Both the position numbers and the translations under genes were made by a program. A stretch of DNA of 64,000 nt. It comes from WJMT01 sp964624145 (GTDB taxonomy: Bacteria; Acidobacteriota; Aminicenantia; Aminicenantales; Aminicenantaceae). The stretch lies in contig CAZUXT010000004.1 in the NCBI GenBank assembly GCA_964624145.1, forward strand, positions 103,952-167,951, given 5' to 3'. Numbering within the stretch: the stretch's first letter is position 1; every line of letters begins with the position of its first letter. The notes below the pieces were generated by a model, which saw only the letters and a program-made list of their open reading frames with translations, ran no database searches and had not been told where the DNA came from. Positions 63,011 to 64,000 of the stretch are shown here, piece after piece.

Positions 63011-63367
63011 CTAAAACAGGAAGGATTCGCTGGCATGGGTCTTCACATAAAGCATGATCATACGGCTTACAATATAAACAAGAACCCCGGCAATAGAAAA
63101 CAAATAAAGAGTCAGGAAAATGACATTGAACACAGACTGTTTCACTTCTTCTGCCTTTAAAAAGAAAAGGTCGAAAACGGTTTTCCCGAAAAGTATGATC
63201 AGAATAGCCGTTCCTCCCGTAGAACGGTAGAGGTATTTTTTGGCATGCTCCAGATCAAGGGATCCGATTCCCAGAAGAGGGAAAAGCAGCCAGGCCACCA
63301 GGATCCACAGGGCTACCACAACAAAAAAGCCGGTCTTGTTCTTAATCAAACGGGTATTATCTTCCAT
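63011..63367 (-). CDS. small three-helix membrane protein
   Basis: A 118-residue protein with hydrophobic helices at about 13-33, 48-68 and 80-105. No family recognised. The start ATG (63365-63367) has no ribosome site, but a perfect TATAAT lies only 12 bp upstream on the same strand (63385-63380), so the message may be leaderless or nearly so. The -35 region is poor. It sits between the VWA gene and a DUF4870 gene. Confidence 0.55.
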   Translation of the reverse strand: MEDNTRLIKNKTGFFVVVALWILVAWLLFPLLGIGSLDLEHAKKYLYRSTGGTAILIILFGKTVFDLFFLKAEEVKQSVFNVIFLTLYLFSIAGVLVYIVSRMIMLYVKTHASESFLF

Positions 63368-63490
63368 TACAGTTTTACTATTATAATGGATTCTGTGATT
63401 TTTATACAGCGGCCTCCCTTACCTGTTCCAAAACAATCAGGTCTACGGGCATTCTTTACAACTGAGATTCAGATAGGTTAAATTTCCGGT

Positions 63491-63832
63491 TCAGGAGATG
63501 AATCGTATGGTAAGAGGGTAGCGGTATTTTTCTCCGTTGTTGGCTTTGATAGCGGCTAAAATGATAAAAACCATGGATAAAATACCGACCGCGACCAAAA
63601 GAAATATTCCGATGATCACAAGCATGAGCAGGGCGGCAACGATAGCGTAGATAGTGATGGATATTTGAAAATTCAGACTTTCTTTTCCCTGATCATTGAC
63701 AAATTCCGATTCATCCTTTTTTATAAGCCAGATGACCAACGGGCCAATGATATTTCCGAAAGGAACCACAAATCCTGCCAGTGCGGCAAGATGGCAGAAC
63801 ATACCCCAGTTGTTTTCTTGCTTTTTTTCCAT
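63491..63832 (-). CDS. DUF4870 membrane protein
   Basis: A 113-residue protein with three helices. It shows the DUF4870/Tic20-like pattern: NWGMFCHLAALAGFVVPFGN, LVIWLIKKDESEFVNDQGKESLNFQISITIYAI, and a last helix before KYRYPLTIRFI. Function is not established. It has a good AAGGAAGGAAA ribosome site and its own promoter upstream (63890-63862). Confidence 0.88.
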   Translation of the reverse strand: MEKKQENNWGMFCHLAALAGFVVPFGNIIGPLVIWLIKKDESEFVNDQGKESLNFQISITIYAIVAALLMLVIIGIFLLVAVGILSMVFIILAAIKANNGEKYRYPLTIRFIS

Positions 63833-63861
63833 TTTCCTTCCTTAAAACATTTTGTTCAACT

Positions 63862-63890
63862 TTTATACCATAATTTAATAGAGCAGTAAA
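63862..63890 (-). promoter_or_regulatory. sigma70 promoter of the DUF4870 gene
   Basis: On the minus strand, TTTACT (63890-63885), a 17-bp spacer and TATAAA (63867-63862), about 30 bp before ATG 63832. The remaining bases to 64000 show no gene; a short hairpin, AGCCT/AGGCT (63983-63999), touches the window end and cannot be judged. Confidence 0.55.
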
Positions 63891-64000
63891 CATCCCTTTT
63901 CAATAAACCTGAATTATTCACGAGTCAAGGTTAAATAGAGCTTAATGAAATTCAGGTGTGGCTGAAGCGACATTGAAGATTTAGCCTTCGGATGAGGCTT

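Noticed and set aside
63983..63999. AGCCT/AGGCT hairpin at the right window edge
   Set aside because: Cut by the window end; the role cannot be judged.
1..64000. Insertion sequences, prophage, CRISPR-Cas, rRNA operons
   Set aside because: No transposase, integrase, phage structural gene, Cas gene, direct-repeat/spacer array or rRNA sequence was recognised.

Overview
The window reads as about 64 kb of bacterial chromosome with a mid-40s GC content. It comes from a Gram-negative-type, probably anaerobic, heterotroph. The gene mix fits Candidatus Aminicenantes or a relative in the Acidobacteriota radiation: FtsX/MacB-type permeases paired with overlapping PadR regulators, DUF5916 barrels, S9 peptidases, AraC proteins with membrane sensors, GH172 (DUF2961) enzymes and a VWFA-type remnant. 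This placement is inference from gene families; no marker gene was analysed. The sequence is a draft scaffold: a run of 100 N at 62206-62305 is flanked by a 55-bp direct duplication and splits one gene.

Layout. 0-2.3 kb: an ECF sigma, anti-sigma and DUF4097 operon plus a small membrane protein. 2.35-4.95 kb: a conspicuously AT-rich island. It begins with a broken copy of a Mut7-C RNase gene (intact copy at 13.8 kb) and a frameshifted radical-SAM SPASM tail. Then comes a phased five-copy 10-bp operator array ahead of a sigma70 promoter and a three-gene cassette: a redoxin-like protein, a 6-bladed beta-propeller and an 8-Cys exported peptide. The island ends in a dispersed repeat that also lies beside the tRNA-Ala at 14.9 kb. 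5-6.5 kb: a PIN/RHH toxin-antitoxin pair and a GNAT acetyltransferase. 6.6-13.7 kb: two PadR-permease units around a PAF-AH-like lipoprotein esterase. 13.8-18.4 kb: Mut7-C, DUF3795, tRNA-Ala, a GH172 protein, PilZ and a methyltransferase. 18.6-28.2 kb: an S9 peptidase, a DUF5916 barrel, a DUF4097 beta-solenoid, a propeller-AraC sensor and a BamA-like barrel. 28.4-36.3 kb: a GltS-like symporter, a Tat-exported sulfatase and an envelope export operon (LolA-like, barrel, MMPL). 36.4-44.6 kb: a third permease, a TAP-type peptidase, DUF523/DUF1722, a small membrane-protein/geranylgeranyl-reductase operon and an ATP-grasp enzyme. 44.7-57.1 kb: a glycan and envelope region with a GH172-nitrilase fusion, a GH38-like protein, a zincin, a TonB receptor with a candidate DtxR-type operator, an S9 peptidase and a third GH172. 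57.2-64 kb: a sulfatase-like TPR protein, a 7TM AraC regulator, a large inverted repeat, a VWA/DUF3520 protein and small membrane proteins.

How it fits together. Most products are exported or in the envelope: glycan hydrolysis (three GH172, one GH38-like, one sulfatase), peptide hydrolysis (two S9, one TAP), uptake (TonB receptor, GltS) and export (MMPL, FtsX permeases). Three of the glycan loci (15.1, 29.9 and 44.7 kb) share a near-identical promoter, TTGAC-N18-TATGAT with conserved downstream bases, which suggests one regulon. The best candidates for something undescribed are the 2.8-4.8 kb cassette with its operator array and the GH172-nitrilase fusion.
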